Source: Bacillus sp. HMF5848 | GTDB taxonomy: Bacteria > Bacillota > Bacilli > Bacillales > HMF5848 | DNA: 64,000 nt | Direction of reading: 5' to 3' | NCBI RefSeq assembly: GCF_003944835.1 | Contig: NZ_RWIV01000001.1 | Location: forward strand, 2,527,001 to 2,591,000 | In this document: positions 9,421-19,747 of the stretch, piece after piece | How positions within the stretch are numbered: the stretch's first letter is position 1 | Layout of the letters: every line of letters begins with the position of its first letter | Program-made: the position numbers and the translations under genes | The notes under the pieces: model-generated | The model's database searches: none | Told to the model about the DNA's origin: nothing | What the model saw: the letters and a program-made list of their open reading frames with translations, nothing else

Positions 9421-9681
9421 TTAAGAGTATTTCTTGTGTTTATCCTCATCCTCTTCATCCAAAAGCCCCGCAATGAGATCATTGAGCAGACAGCGGCGGA
9501 CGGCATCACAAAACACTTCCCCATCAATAAACGCATTGACTTTGACTTTGAAGTCTTCATCAAAAACGTTTGCTACATTTTCAATAGAAACATCTGCTAC
9601 ATTTTTCGAACTTCGATCAACTGACTCAGAGCGTCTAAAATAAGTCTGGTTTCCATAACTGTCAAACCTTCTTGTTATCAT
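9421..9681 (-). CDS. Small acidic protein, paralogue of the 10048-10272 gene
   Basis: 86 residues, function not recognised. The C-terminal half, FDEDFKVKVNAFIDG..FCDAVRRCLLNDLIAGLLDEEDE, is nearly the same as in the gene at 10048-10272, so this is a recent or conserved paralogous pair. It has one conserved Cys pair spaced C-DAVRR-C and an acidic tail, with no signal peptide or membrane segment. An AGGAGGCGAT ribosome site precedes the ATG. The small size and paired organisation recall spore-associated proteins of Bacillaceae, but that is a guess. Confidence 0.7.
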   Translation of the reverse strand: MITRRFDSYGNQTYFRRSESVDRSSKNVADVSIENVANVFDEDFKVKVNAFIDGEVFCDAVRRCLLNDLIAGLLDEEDEDKHKKYS

Positions 9682-10047
9682 TGTATCGCCTCCTTCCGTT
9701 TCTTAATTTCAAAGTATTCTTATATTAACGGACAGTATAGTTATCTCACCGAGTGAATTAGCCCTTTTAATATGACGAAGACGCAATTAAGTGATTAATG
9801 TAAAACATGAGGACTGCTGATTAAGATTAACAGCGATTGGACAAAGTCGACGTAGAACCAATGTAGCTAAATCAAAAGGTTCGTTAAACTCATGTTAACT
9901 AAATAAAACCACCTCAAAAAAATCAATAATCAACAAATATCATCTTATATAAGTTTACTCTTTCAAGTTGAGCGATAAATATATATCAAAATCCCGACCA
10001 ACATTCGTCAATCGGGATTTAATACTGTTTGCTAGTAGGTGCAAGGA
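9682..10047. other. Intergenic region with one hairpin
   Basis: AT-rich spacer between the two paralogous small genes. The only structure I see is the AAATCCCGA...TCGGGATTT hairpin at 9988-10020. No further gene is supported. Confidence 0.6.
9988..10020 (-). terminator. Hairpin terminator after the 10048 gene
   Basis: A 9-bp perfect stem, AAATCCCGA / TCGGGATTT, with a 15-base loop, 28 bases downstream of the stop of the minus-strand small gene. A run of T follows on the minus strand. Confidence 0.7.
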
Positions 10048-10272
10048 CTACCACTTTTTACGGCGTTTTTTAGGGCGATCCTCTTCATCTAATAGGCCAT
10101 CAACAAGGTCATTGATTAAGCAACGGCGGACAGCATCGCAAAAATCATCACCATCGATTGTTGCCTGAACGGGAACTTTAAAATCTTCATCGAAAATATC
10201 TGCTAAACGTCTTAACTTCTTATCAGAAATACCTGCTACATCGTTATCATTATTTCTTCTATAGTTACCCAT
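10048..10272 (-). CDS. Small acidic protein, paralogue of the 9421-9681 gene
   Basis: 74 residues, function unknown. It shares the core FDEDFKV-V-A-IDG--FCDAVRRCL-NDL--GLLDEED with the gene at 9421-9681, then ends in a very basic tail (RPKKRRKKW) where the paralogue ends in DKHKKYS. An AGGGGGTGG ribosome site sits just before the ATG. No membrane segment or signal peptide is visible. The conserved Cys pair could be structural or redox-active. It is monocistronic by its flanking hairpin. Confidence 0.72.
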   Translation of the reverse strand: MGNYRRNNDNDVAGISDKKLRRLADIFDEDFKVPVQATIDGDDFCDAVRRCLINDLVDGLLDEEDRPKKRRKKW

Positions 10273-10658
10273 GATTCCACCCCCTTATTATTTGTTACTG
10301 CATTATATGTGTGTGAGACAAGCAGAGTAAGGGTGTTTATCATCGCAATCTGGGAAATGTGCTAGTCTCATGCAAACTAGGGACGGTTCTTGCGCTTCCT
10401 TCGATAACCGAAATATCACAAAGAAACAGCCACACACATTACGAAAAGCAATTCTTCTACAATGCCTAACATGAATCTAGAATGATCTTTACACCTTCTT
10501 TACTGTCTAATAGCACAAAAAGAACACTTTTTCTTGTCAGAAAATAGCTAACTCTAACGCAGTTACAATTTAGCATCATCGTTAAAAAATACCATAAGAT
10601 TCTTGACTTAAGCAGACCATGTACGGTTCGAGACAGGTCAAAAAGTAGCAGATAACAA

Positions 10659-10705
10659 AAAGAGAAGGTAATCATCTACTATATGTAGTTGATTACCTTC
10701 TCTTT
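10659..10705 (-). terminator. Strong hairpin terminator downstream of prs
   Basis: AAAGAGAAGGTAATCATCTAC pairs with its inverted copy with two mismatches (about 21-bp stem). On the minus strand it is followed by TTTTTGTTATC, fitting rho-independent termination of prs transcription. Confidence 0.75.
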
Positions 10706-10764
10706 AATCCTATATCGTTACTATTCACGTTAAATGAAACAAACGTAGCTTTTTTCAGTGATAT

Positions 10765-10817
10765 AGGACGGTTCTCGTGGTGCCACCTTGATATTTGGCA
10801 GCATGAGAACCGTCCCC
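10765..10817. repeat. REP-like GGACGGTTCT / AGAACCGTCCCC element
   Basis: Forward half AGGACGGTTCT at 10765 and reverse half AGAACCGTCCCC at 10806-10817, with TGCCA/TGGCA inner repeats, directly downstream of the prs stop codon. Confidence 0.85.
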
Positions 10818-10828
10818 ACGCTGCCAAG

Positions 10829-11779
10829 CTATTCAAATAATGGGCTGACGGCCTTTTTGTGATGAATTCTGTCTATTGCTTCTACAAATAATGGGGCAAC
10901 TGATAAAGTCTTAATCTTTGATGTAAGCATTTCGTCAGGGAGTTCAATCGTGTTAGTGACAATTAACTCTTTAAGTTCAGATGCTTGTATTTTACTTACA
11001 GCTGATCCGGATAGAATGGCATGCGTGCAACATGCATATACCTCTTTAGCTCCTTTTTGCGCCAGAGCATTCGCAGATGTTGTAATGTTAGTACCTGTAT
11101 CGACCATATCATCTACAATAATACAATTTTTCCCTTCTATATCCCCTACTATATCCATACTCTCCGGCATATCCCGCTCTGAATTTCTTCTATCTATTAA
11201 AGCAATCGGTACACCTAGTCTTTCTGCTAATCTTCTAGCTCTTGCTACGGTACCATTATGTGGAGCAACTACAATGACATCCTCGAGGTTTTTATTCTGA
11301 AAATATTCTTGAAAAATGGGGATTGCGATTAAATGCTCTACAGGAATGTTAAAAAAACCTTGAATTTGAGGTGCATGAAAGTCCATTGTGACAACTCTTG
11401 TTGCACCTGCTTTTTGCAGAAGGTTTGCAACTAGTTTCGCAGTAATAGGCTCTCGGGGACCAGCTATTCGGTCTTGTCGGGCATAGCTGTAATATGGGAC
11501 CACAACATTAATTGAATCAGCTGCTGCTCTCTTCAATGCATCAATCATGATTAGCAGTTCAATAATATGATCATTAACTGGATGTGAAGTGGATTGAACT
11601 ACAAATACCTCTTTTCCACGTACGCTTTCTTGTATCTCAAGCTTAATTTCACCATCACTAAAGTGAGTAGCAGAGACTTTTCCAATTTCACAGCCTAAAA
11701 TCTTGGCTACTTCTTTAGTTAGTGTTTGACTTGAATTTAATGAAAACAATTTAAAATTACTATTAACTTTATATTCCAT
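10829..11779 (-). CDS. prs: Ribose-phosphate pyrophosphokinase (PRPP synthetase)
   Basis: 316 residues, the normal class I Prs length. It makes PRPP from ribose-5-phosphate and ATP for nucleotide, His and Trp synthesis. The PRPP-binding loop is IIVDDMVDTGTNIT (about residues 215-228), the ATP/flexible-loop region shows SYARQDRIAGPREPITAK, and the N-terminal half has VQSTSHPVNDHIIELLIMIDAL. In Bacillus the housekeeping prs follows glmU; here the gene is alone, so it may be a second copy or a relocated one. A GGAGTATTAAAT ribosome site precedes the ATG. Confidence 0.95.
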   Translation of the reverse strand: MEYKVNSNFKLFSLNSSQTLTKEVAKILGCEIGKVSATHFSDGEIKLEIQESVRGKEVFVVQSTSHPVNDHIIELLIMIDALKRAAADSINVVVPYYSYARQDRIAGPREPITAKLVANLLQKAGATRVVTMDFHAPQIQGFFNIPVEHLIAIPIFQEYFQNKNLEDVIVVAPHNGTVARARRLAERLGVPIALIDRRNSERDMPESMDIVGDIEGKNCIIVDDMVDTGTNITTSANALAQKGAKEVYACCTHAILSGSAVSKIQASELKELIVTNTIELPDEMLTSKIKTLSVAPLFVEAIDRIHHKKAVSPLFE

Positions 11780-12416
11780 ATTTAATACTCCTCTATCCCT
11801 TTGTTTATTATAAAAAACTTATCATTTCAGGTGATTTATATGATGCAAATAATTACGTCATACGTAAAGAAAAAGCCCTGTAGGTAAGGTAGGTTATACA
11901 CCTTCCCTATCACTACAACGGACAATTCTTATCCCAGATTACACTATTAACCACCTTTACACAATTGCTACCTAAAGAGTGACACCAAGATCTTGCTAAA
12001 TTCTCACTTAAACGATCTAAGGGGCATTTGTTCATAGTGTTTGACAACTTTTATTATTATAGCTCTCTCCACCGTTACTACGCTAACTTTACGTAGTATT
12101 GCTATACCCACTCAAGCACCAAATGTCCAACTACGGTAACGTGAATAAATTTGTTTACACAAATCCTTTAGACATTTATAATTGATTTTAAAAGTTGCAT
12201 TAAGTAAAAAGTCATGCACGTCTACAATTCATATTAGTTTTTTTCATTAAATTGGGTCACACAACTATAAGTATATTCATATTATTTTATAGACTAATGC
12301 CTAAAGACAGCAAAATGTATCATAGCTTTTTTCAACCAAAGCATACTTTATAAAACAGTTTCGCACAAACACAATTCATTCGATTATAACTTGGTACACA
12401 ATGAGGAGGTGCCCCA
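11780..12416. other. Long intergenic region between divergent prs and zupT
   Basis: 637 AT-rich bases between two divergent genes. They must hold both promoters, but I see no convincing gene, conserved leader or long hairpin. Confidence 0.5.
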
Positions 12417-13229
12417 TTGACCGAAAATTTATTGTTAGCGTTTGGTTTAACGCTAATGGCAGGTCTGGCAACCGGAATAGGAAGTATTTTGGCTTTCTTT
12501 ACAACAACAACAAACACAAAGTTTCTTTCTCTTTCACTTGGATTTTCAGCTGGTGTCATGATTTATGTTTCATTCATGGAAATTATCGTGAAAGCACAGG
12601 ATGCGCTAGTTGCTTCGATGGGTGAAGTATTTGGAAATTGGATGACAGTTGGTGGATTTTTTGGAGGAATGTTACTTATTGCATTAATTGATAAGTTTAT
12701 TCCGAAACAAGGAAACCCCCATGAACTAAAAAAAGTAGAAGATATGAACGATGAGGAGAAAAAAGAAGCAAATAAATCAAATTTATTAAAAATGGGGACG
12801 TTCACGGCGTTAGCCATTGCGATTCATAACTTCCCAGAAGGTATTGCAACGTTTACGTCTGCCCTACAGGATCCGTCTTTAGGAATAGCGATAGCGATTG
12901 CGATTGCCATTCATAATATCCCAGAAGGTATTGCTGTTTCCGTACCAGTTTATTATGCAACAGGGGATAGAAAAAAAGCATTTAAGTTATCCTTTCTGTC
13001 TGGCATATCCGAACCAATAGGTGCGCTTGCAGCTTATTTTATATTAATGCCTTTTTTAAATGACATTATGTTTGGCTTTATCTTTGCAGCAGTAGCAGGT
13101 ATTATGGTCTTTATATCACTCGATGAATTACTGCCAGCTGCTAAAAAATTTGACGAAGCACATCTTTCAATTTATGGTCTGATTGGCGGAATGGCTGTCA
13201 TGGCCGTCAGTCTATTATTATTCATTTAA
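12417..13229 (+). CDS. zupT: ZIP-family metal transporter ZupT
   Basis: 270 residues with about eight membrane segments. It starts with TTG, supported by GAGGAGGT at 12403-12410. The metal-binding helices carry the ZIP signatures HNFPEGIATF and HNIPEGIAVS, each with conserved His and Glu, and a charged loop with ELKKVEDMNDEEKK lies between segments 3 and 4. The family takes up zinc and often iron or manganese across the plasma membrane. It is a single gene followed by a REP-like hairpin that may act as its terminator. No Zur-type operator was recognised upstream. Confidence 0.92.
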   Translation: MTENLLLAFGLTLMAGLATGIGSILAFFTTTTNTKFLSLSLGFSAGVMIYVSFMEIIVKAQDALVASMGEVFGNWMTVGGFFGGMLLIALIDKFIPKQGNPHELKKVEDMNDEEKKEANKSNLLKMGTFTALAIAIHNFPEGIATFTSALQDPSLGIAIAIAIAIHNIPEGIAVSVPVYYATGDRKKAFKLSFLSGISEPIGALAAYFILMPFLNDIMFGFIFAAVAGIMVFISLDELLPAAKKFDEAHLSIYGLIGGMAVMAVSLLLFI

Positions 13230-13230
13230 G

Positions 13231-13295
13231 GAAGCATGGGGACGGTTCTTCCGCTTCCTTCGGTCACCGAAGGAAACAGAAGAACCGTCCCATTT
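13231..13295. repeat. REP-like hairpin element after zupT
   Basis: GGGGACGGTTCT at 13238 pairs with AGAACCGTCCC at 13281, and an inner palindrome TTCCTTCGGTcaCCGAAGGAA tops the hairpin. It is followed by CATTTTATAT, so it can also terminate zupT. Confidence 0.88.
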
Positions 13296-14087
13296 TATAT
13301 ACCTTCTAAAACTATTTAATCAATGCTCTTTTACCTAAAAAGGCCACTATACGTGCACACAGTTCATCCATATGTCAATCTCTCCAACTAATTGCTGACA
13401 CATTTTTACGGAGCATCCCTTATCTTGAATACAGTACAAAAAAGGGTTGTTAAGCCACCCTATGTGACTCCATCGCCTAATTAAAACTAGTTAACGAAAA
13501 CAAAGTTTGCTGAGTTCTTTCTGACAACAGATGAACTTTTGCTAGAAGAGTCAACCCATTCTTTTCTGAACTCGATTTTTAATACCAGCGATTAAAATAG
13601 TGCGACACTCTATGGTATGTAACTGAAAGATCAGCATAATAGACCTTGCCGGTTGCGGATGTAACAGGTTCTTTTTTAAGGCGCAAAATCGCAAATTACA
13701 GTTAAAATAAGGTAGCAAACAGCATGATGATTAGTAAATGAATTGTCATGCTTTTTCGTTTCCCAATAATATCCGTTAAAATACATCTTTGATATAAATT
13801 AACTTGTTAATTTTTAAGGAATTTATGAAGTGTTATACTTAAATGTAGTGTAGTGCTTTGATGAATAAAAAAGTATTTATAAAGATGAGAAATCACCTAA
13901 AATTTTAAAAATAATAGGTGATTTATGCCCAATTAAAGCACTTAAGGTTTTGTGTTTTTGCTTTTTCTGTTTTTTTATAGAAAAAGTAGTTGACGGTGAA
14001 AGTTAATTTATGATATTATTAAAAATTTGATAAAAAATAATATATATGTTAAGGTTAAGAAGGTTACCATATATGGAGGTGGATTAT
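13296..14087. other. Gene-free region upstream of the CarD-like gene
   Basis: Nearly 800 bases with no supported gene. One clear inverted repeat, AAATCACCTA...TAGGTGATTT (13890-13924), and an imperfect TTTTTCT...AGAAAAA hairpin near 13963 lie upstream of the CarD-like gene. They may be terminators or regulatory sites. Confidence 0.5.
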
Positions 14088-14549
14088 TTGTTTCAAATTG
14101 GCGAAAGCATTATTTATCCAATGCACGGAGCAGGTATAATTAAAGCCATAGAAGAAAAGGAAATCTCAGGGAAAAAACAACAGTATTATGTCATAAAAAT
14201 GCTAATCGGTAATATGCAAGTCATGATTCCTACGGGTAAAATATTGAGTTCAAGTATACGCCCTGTTACTGACATAATCGCATTAAAACACATCATACAC
14301 ATTTTTCAGCATGGAGAATCAGATAGATTACTGCCGTGGAAACAAAGGTATAAAGTGAACACGGACAAAATAAAAACGGGTAAAATACAAGAATGTGCTG
14401 AAGTTGTACGTGATTTACTACGTATGAAGAAAGAAAAAGTACTTAATACAAGCGAAAAAAAAATGTTAGATAACGCACATGAATTTTTGATTAGTGAACT
14501 GGTATGCATTAAAGGGATTACTGAAAATCAAATAAAAAGTTTCCAATAA
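14088..14549 (+). CDS. CarD/CdnL-family transcription regulator (YdeB-like)
   Basis: 153 residues from a TTG at 14088, which lies just after the ribosome site GGAGGTGG at 14075-14082. The upstream ATG at 14046 has none. The N-terminal half is the CarD RNA-polymerase interaction domain (FQIGESIIYPMHGAGIIKAIEEKEI), and the C-terminal half is helical and basic. Such proteins bind the RNA polymerase beta subunit and stabilise open promoter complexes, often at ribosomal promoters. It is a single gene with no operon partners. Confidence 0.85.
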   Translation: MFQIGESIIYPMHGAGIIKAIEEKEISGKKQQYYVIKMLIGNMQVMIPTGKILSSSIRPVTDIIALKHIIHIFQHGESDRLLPWKQRYKVNTDKIKTGKIQECAEVVRDLLRMKKEKVLNTSEKKMLDNAHEFLISELVCIKGITENQIKSFQ

Positions 14550-15130
14550 GATTAAATTAAGATAACGTATTACATCTCCCGAAAACATCCTGAATTTTTT
14601 GGGAATATGTTTATTATTAGAAGTAAATCTTTTCAAAGACATTCAATTTCTCCAACTCACCCTTAGAGCATTAACCTCTTTTGTTATTTCTACAATCTAA
14701 TCCATTTTTATTATTTATCTCTTTTACGAACGTTCGAAGTTTCATTAAATAACTCGATTAAATAGTCACTTGTTTTTGTAATCCTGATTCACACTGGCAC
14801 GGACAAGGAGCCGTAAGGATGAAAGAGAGGTAGGGCTTTCATTGTTTTAGGTATACAATTTATTATTTAAGTCATTATTTCTAGAAGAAAAACAATCGAT
14901 CTCACCTCTATCTCTAAGAATTTTTTACATCTACTGAGACAGTGAATAGTAATTGTTTATCTTCTTTACGTTGTTTATCTTCTTTACGTAAAAGAGAATA
15001 ACACTAATTGGTAACACCATATGGTCAACTACAAAAATGGTTTCCACATTAGGAAACCATTTTTTATTGACACAACTAAAATAAAAAACAGGCCCTATAT
15101 AAAGAGCCTGTTTGTATAAACAATTTAAGA
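14550..15130. other. Gene-free region with short direct repeat and csp terminator hairpins
   Basis: No gene is supported. An exact tandem pair of the 18-mer TTGTTTATCTTCTTTACG sits at 14953-14988. Two hairpins, TGGTTTCC...GGAAACCA (15035-15062) and AAACAGGC...GCCTGTTT (15088-15115), lie just downstream of the cold-shock gene. Confidence 0.6.
15088..15115 (-). terminator. Terminator of the cold-shock gene
   Basis: AAACAGGCcC...GaGCCTGTTT stem followed on the minus strand by TTTTATTTTAG, 16 bases after the csp stop codon. A second hairpin at 15035-15062 lies further downstream. Confidence 0.75.
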
Positions 15131-15937
<807 letters not shown>

Positions 15938-16834
15938 ATGAATTATGTTCAACTAATTCAAAACACATTAGACTATATTGATGAAAATATCATTGAAGAT
16001 ATAACTGTAGAAGCTTTAGCAAAACAAGCTGGCTTTTCCACGTATCATTACTATCGAGTTTTCACTAGTATAGTTGGAATGCCAGTAATGGAGTATATCA
16101 CACGACGTAAGCTTCAATTTGCACTTTACGACCTCCGAAATGGTGAAAAAGTGTTGGATACAGCTTTAAAATATGGGTACGAAACACATGCCGGTTTTAC
16201 AAAGGCGTTTAAAAAGACGTTTGGATATCCACCAAGCTTTTACCGTATCCATGCTCCTATTGGCATGCCGCAAAGAATAAATCTATTAAATATAACGGAG
16301 AATAAGACTGGAGGAATTTTAATGCAGCCGAAAATTATGGAAAGAGAATCATTTAAAATAGTAGGATATGAGTTTAAAACTACATTACGAAATAATGCAC
16401 ATTCAAGAGACATTCCTTCTTTTTGGGACAAATGTAATATTGAAGGAAAAGAAGCGAAGCTATACGAGACGCAACAACCGCCGAGACATGGGGAATACGG
16501 AATATGTGTAAATACAAATATGGAAACAGATGAGTTTTCTTATGTGTTAGGGGTTGAGGTGACAGACTTCCAAAACGTTCTAGATGAAATGTATCAATTA
16601 GAAGTACCAGCCGCAACTTACGCCGTTTTTACAACCCCACCTGTTAAAGACGAAGAGTTCGTTGCCTCTATACAAGGGACTTGGAAATATATATTAGAGG
16701 AATGGTTTCCGGGATCCGGCTATGAAATTGATGACAAGAAGCTAGATTTTGAGTTTTATGATGAACGTTGCCATCCTTGGGAATATGATAAATTTATGAT
16801 GGAAATTCATGTTCCTATCAAAAAAGTAAAATAA
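15938..16834 (+). CDS. AraC-family regulator with GyrI-like effector domain
   Basis: 298 residues. Residues 1-105 form an AraC/XylS double helix-turn-helix (LAKQAGFSTYHYYRVF and YGYETHAGFTKAFKKTFGYPP), and residues from about 125 form a GyrI/BmrR-type effector-binding domain (ESFKIVGYEFKTTLRN and a Glu-rich C-terminus). This Rob/SoxS-like layout senses small hydrophobic or cationic compounds and switches on resistance genes. AAGAAAGGGG is the ribosome site. A separate GyrI-domain protein is encoded convergently just downstream. Confidence 0.9.
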   Translation: MNYVQLIQNTLDYIDENIIEDITVEALAKQAGFSTYHYYRVFTSIVGMPVMEYITRRKLQFALYDLRNGEKVLDTALKYGYETHAGFTKAFKKTFGYPPSFYRIHAPIGMPQRINLLNITENKTGGILMQPKIMERESFKIVGYEFKTTLRNNAHSRDIPSFWDKCNIEGKEAKLYETQQPPRHGEYGICVNTNMETDEFSYVLGVEVTDFQNVLDEMYQLEVPAATYAVFTTPPVKDEEFVASIQGTWKYILEEWFPGSGYEIDDKKLDFEFYDERCHPWEYDKFMMEIHVPIKKVK

Positions 16835-16852
16835 GAACACAATTAATAAAAA

Positions 16853-16893
16853 ATCTCCCAACCTCTACTCAAAAAATAGAGGTTGGGATTTTA
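16853..16893 (+). terminator. Terminator of the AraC/GyrI regulator
   Basis: TCCCAACCTCTA...TAGAGGTTGGGA, a 12-bp perfect stem followed by TTTTAAA, about 20 bases after the stop codon. Confidence 0.85.
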
Positions 16894-16970
16894 AATGAGG
16901 CCGAATTCCCTTTTTGGGAGTGTCCCCTTTCATGTATTCACCCTATTGTGGCTGATCACACTAAGCTTTA

Positions 16971-17609
16971 TTATACAGTTATTGCTACAGGATGCCGCAG
17001 TACAGTTTTATTATTCTCAGGCTTGCTTTTTCGCGGATCAGACAAATAGATTTCGTGATGCATACCTCCCAATCCTACCTTATCCTTTACACCCTCCTGC
17101 TTCATAAAAGCCTCCATCACCTTCATCGTGTCCGGTTCTGTTGCATATGGTCCTTTATGCATCATCTGAACGCACAAGCCTTCTGTGAAGCTATCAAAAC
17201 GGGCGCGATCAACCGGAACATGAGGCTTTTTCTTGTGCAGTTCTTTCGTAGCTTGTAAAAAAACAGAGTCTGTCACAAAATCAGGCTGACGAATCATCAC
17301 TGTCCACTTCCAATTGTCTCTTTGCTCAAACGAAAAAACCCCCTCATCAACCCACCACAGTCCTTCAAGCGGTGGCACAACATACTCAAAATATCCCGGG
17401 GGCTGAAGCCCTTTCGTTTTACTCATCTTGATAGAATAAGATAAACCATATAAAAGCTCAACTGCCTCTTCAAACGATGGATTGTTATTCGGGTCACCAG
17501 TGCCGTCAACCATAATGAAATTCATTGCTGGCACATCAATAAGCATCGGTTTTGCTTTTGGCATGTACAGATCTTTGTACTCTTTTTTAAAATCAAGCTT
17601 CTTCTCCAT
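16971..17609 (-). CDS. GyrI-like small-molecule-binding protein
   Basis: 212 residues from the ATG at 17609, chosen because GGGTGAG lies just upstream; an upstream in-frame extension shows no family similarity. The sequence (MLIDVPAMNFIMVDGTGDPN, GLWWVDEGVF, KWTVMIRQPDFVT) belongs to the stand-alone GyrI-like family, which binds small molecules and may hydrolyse or sequester toxic compounds. It is convergent with the AraC/GyrI regulator. A decayed fragment of a paralogue lies at 20735-20852. Confidence 0.85.
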   Translation of the reverse strand: MEKKLDFKKEYKDLYMPKAKPMLIDVPAMNFIMVDGTGDPNNNPSFEEAVELLYGLSYSIKMSKTKGLQPPGYFEYVVPPLEGLWWVDEGVFSFEQRDNWKWTVMIRQPDFVTDSVFLQATKELHKKKPHVPVDRARFDSFTEGLCVQMMHKGPYATEPDTMKVMEAFMKQEGVKDKVGLGGMHHEIYLSDPRKSKPENNKTVLRHPVAITV

Positions 17610-17808
17610 AGTCTCACCCCAAATTTTTCCTACAACCAGAATACCACAATCTTTTCCAACTAATTTTGACAAACTAGTAAACAAAAAAGAACATATATTT
17701 GAATAATCCCGCTATTATATATGGAATTTATTACTTTACATGTAAAATAATGATAATACACAAGAGGTATATGTAGAAAAGATCATACAAGACGGGAAGT
17801 GTAAAAAC

Positions 17809-18561
17809 ATGTACACGAAAACTGAAATACTTAACATCGCAAAGCAACAATTGGCACTTGATTATAATTGTCAGCTTGCAGACTTTGAAAAAGAAGGAAA
17901 TACAATCACTCTAAATAAGCTACTAGAGGGTAGACGTATCACTGAAAATGATGGTTGCTTCTTAAAAATAATAACGATAGGTAGCAACGCCATAATGAGT
18001 GCTAATGAAAAAATAATCCCGTGGCTTGAAACAACGATTGTAAACCGAAATGCAAATTGGTTATTTGACTATGATAATCTCAGAATCATAGATAATAAAT
18101 TAAGAGAATTTGGTCATGAAATAGATAGGGTGCCTCATTTTTATCTACCTAATCCTGTCACTTGTGAAGTAAATCCTATTACTACAATAAAATGGTTTGA
18201 GAAGCAAGAAATACTCCAATTCCGAGGTGATAGAAGGTTTCAGGAAGCTTTTGTGTTTGATGAGAATGCACCAGATGTGCTTGGCGTTGCAGCTTATGAT
18301 GGTGACACTATAATGGGGATGGCAGGAGCTAGTGAAGACAGTAAAACCTTATATCAAATGGGTATTGACGTATTGCCCGAATATCGTGGGAAAGGTATTG
18401 GCGCGAATTTAGTTGCTTTATTAAAGCAGGAACTATTAAAACGCGGAAAAATTGTTTTTTATGGAACCTCACTATCGCACATACTTTCTAAAAATGTTGC
18501 TATAAATGCTGGTTTTTTTCCAGCATGGGCAGAATTGTATTCAAGAAAATTGAATAATTAA
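17809..18561 (+). CDS. GNAT-family N-acetyltransferase
   Basis: 250 residues. The C-terminal half is a GNAT acetyl-CoA domain with the phosphate-binding loop in IDVLPEYRGKGIGANLVALL (about residues 183-202), followed by YGTSLSHILSKNVAINAGF. The N-terminal 130 residues look like the helper domain of the larger GNAT proteins in Bacilli, and the acceptor substrate is unknown. The gene is single, with GGGAAGTG as a modest ribosome site and a 20-bp hairpin after the stop. Confidence 0.85.
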   Translation: MYTKTEILNIAKQQLALDYNCQLADFEKEGNTITLNKLLEGRRITENDGCFLKIITIGSNAIMSANEKIIPWLETTIVNRNANWLFDYDNLRIIDNKLREFGHEIDRVPHFYLPNPVTCEVNPITTIKWFEKQEILQFRGDRRFQEAFVFDENAPDVLGVAAYDGDTIMGMAGASEDSKTLYQMGIDVLPEYRGKGIGANLVALLKQELLKRGKIVFYGTSLSHILSKNVAINAGFFPAWAELYSRKLNN

Positions 18562-18580
18562 TCTTACTTGGATTTAAAAA

Positions 18581-18626
18581 CGGTGCCTGCTCCTCACTAC
18601 GTTCATGTAGTCAGGAACAGGCACCG
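18581..18626 (+). repeat. CGGTGCCTG hairpin (REP-like, possible terminator)
   Basis: CGGTGCCTGCTCCTCACTAC pairs with GTAGTCAGGAACAGGCACCG with two mismatches and a 6-base loop. It sits 20 bases after the GNAT stop codon. A decayed relative (GGCCTGCTCC...ACAGGCACA) lies at 20901-20948, so it is probably a repeat family also used as a terminator. Confidence 0.75.
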
Positions 18627-18706
18627 AATCTCATGATTATATTGTTAAAATAGAATACATTGAAATAGAATAACCTCAGCTCTCCTGTCACTATACAATG
18701 TTCGGG

Positions 18707-19747
18707 TTATTTAACACCACTAACAGCAATCTCCATTGCTTGCAGCTTCTTTTTTACATCTGGATGCATGCGGTTCTCTTCCTCTATGATTAGGTCGTCA
18801 TTCACATCCCCACTAAACAAGTTATGAATATGACTGAGCTGCTTTCTTTGCGCGGCAGTTGGCGGATTGATGATCATCTGATTCAGTAAATCTATTATAC
18901 TATCTAAATCAACTGCAAGATCTGGGTTTAATTCTTGGCTCGTTTCAAACAACCACTTCGCATGCCACAAATCAGCGGCCAGCGGAGCAAAGACGTCTAA
19001 TCGTCCCTGTCGCTCCTGAAGCAAACTAACATCAGCATCTAAAGCTGGCATAACGTCAACCGTGAATACCTGCTCTACTAATCTATAAGCATCCTCAAAA
19101 AAAGCATAAGAAGCAGGCTGGTTATATTGCTCTAGCATATTATCTTTTTTATAAAAAATCTCGTCCGCGAAGCCCTTATTGCTATCATCGTACATATATT
19201 TATGAACAGACTTATTAGCGTGCTGCGTCATTACCATCACAATACCTGGTGAGCCACCCCACTCGGTTGTACTAAATTCAACAGACCCCAACTGAACATA
19301 ATCATGAAAAAGAGGATAGGTGTCCTCTCCGTCCTCCACAACTAACAACCACATCTGCCCATCGTCCCAAGCAAACACCCCACTTTCCATTTGAAACGCA
19401 TTCACATACAAGGAAATGATTTCGTCCTCTCCATCACCATCAACATCCGCAGATTCTTGCTTGTATAGTGATTGCGGATATGTTTCTATATTTTCCGCAA
19501 TAATAATAGGTGATGTTTGATCAGCCAATTCTCTCTGTAATTCTTCGTTCCTTTGAGTCAAGGATTCCAATGATTCTATTTGTTCACGAACTGTATTTTG
19601 CAGGGATTCATTTTCTAGTGATAGCTGTTCCACTTGATTTCTTAACTCTTCTACTGCATTATCCTGTTGTTGTGTAGTTTGATTTGTGCATCCAACTATG
19701 GTTGACACTATTAGCATAATAGCGATACAAGTAACAATCTTCCTCAT
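18707..19747 (-). CDS. Lipoprotein with coiled coil, function unknown
   Basis: 346 residues. A signal peptide ends in the lipobox IVGC (Cys about residue 20). A coiled coil follows (about residues 30-75, Leu/Glu/Gln heptads), then a globular domain containing ADVDGDGEDEIISLYV, an Asp-rich calcium-loop-like motif of the FG-GAP/VCBS kind, and a helical C-terminus. It should be anchored on the outer face of the membrane. I recognise no named family and the role is unknown. AAAGGAGAAGG precedes the ATG. Confidence 0.82.
   Translation of the reverse strand: MRKIVTCIAIMLIVSTIVGCTNQTTQQQDNAVEELRNQVEQLSLENESLQNTVREQIESLESLTQRNEELQRELADQTSPIIIAENIETYPQSLYKQESADVDGDGEDEIISLYVNAFQMESGVFAWDDGQMWLLVVEDGEDTYPLFHDYVQLGSVEFSTTEWGGSPGIVMVMTQHANKSVHKYMYDDSNKGFADEIFYKKDNMLEQYNQPASYAFFEDAYRLVEQVFTVDVMPALDADVSLLQERQGRLDVFAPLAADLWHAKWLFETSQELNPDLAVDLDSIIDLLNQMIINPPTAAQRKQLSHIHNLFSGDVNDDLIIEEENRMHPDVKKKLQAMEIAVSGVK

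Larger units (their letters stand above)
10273..10828. other. Gene-free region with REP-like elements and prs terminator
   Basis: Holds a REP-like half element (GGGACGGTTCT at 10380), a long hairpin at 10659-10705 and a second REP-like inverted pair at 10765-10817. The apparent reading frame at 10466-10675 looks spurious: it has no ribosome site and no family resemblance. Confidence 0.65.

Noticed and set aside
9434-9643. Plus-strand frames over the small acidic gene
   Set aside because: Shadow frames of the minus-strand gene, whose paralogue at 10048 confirms the minus strand.
10466-10675. Open frame on the minus strand after prs
   Set aside because: It covers the prs terminator hairpin and has no ribosome site or family likeness.
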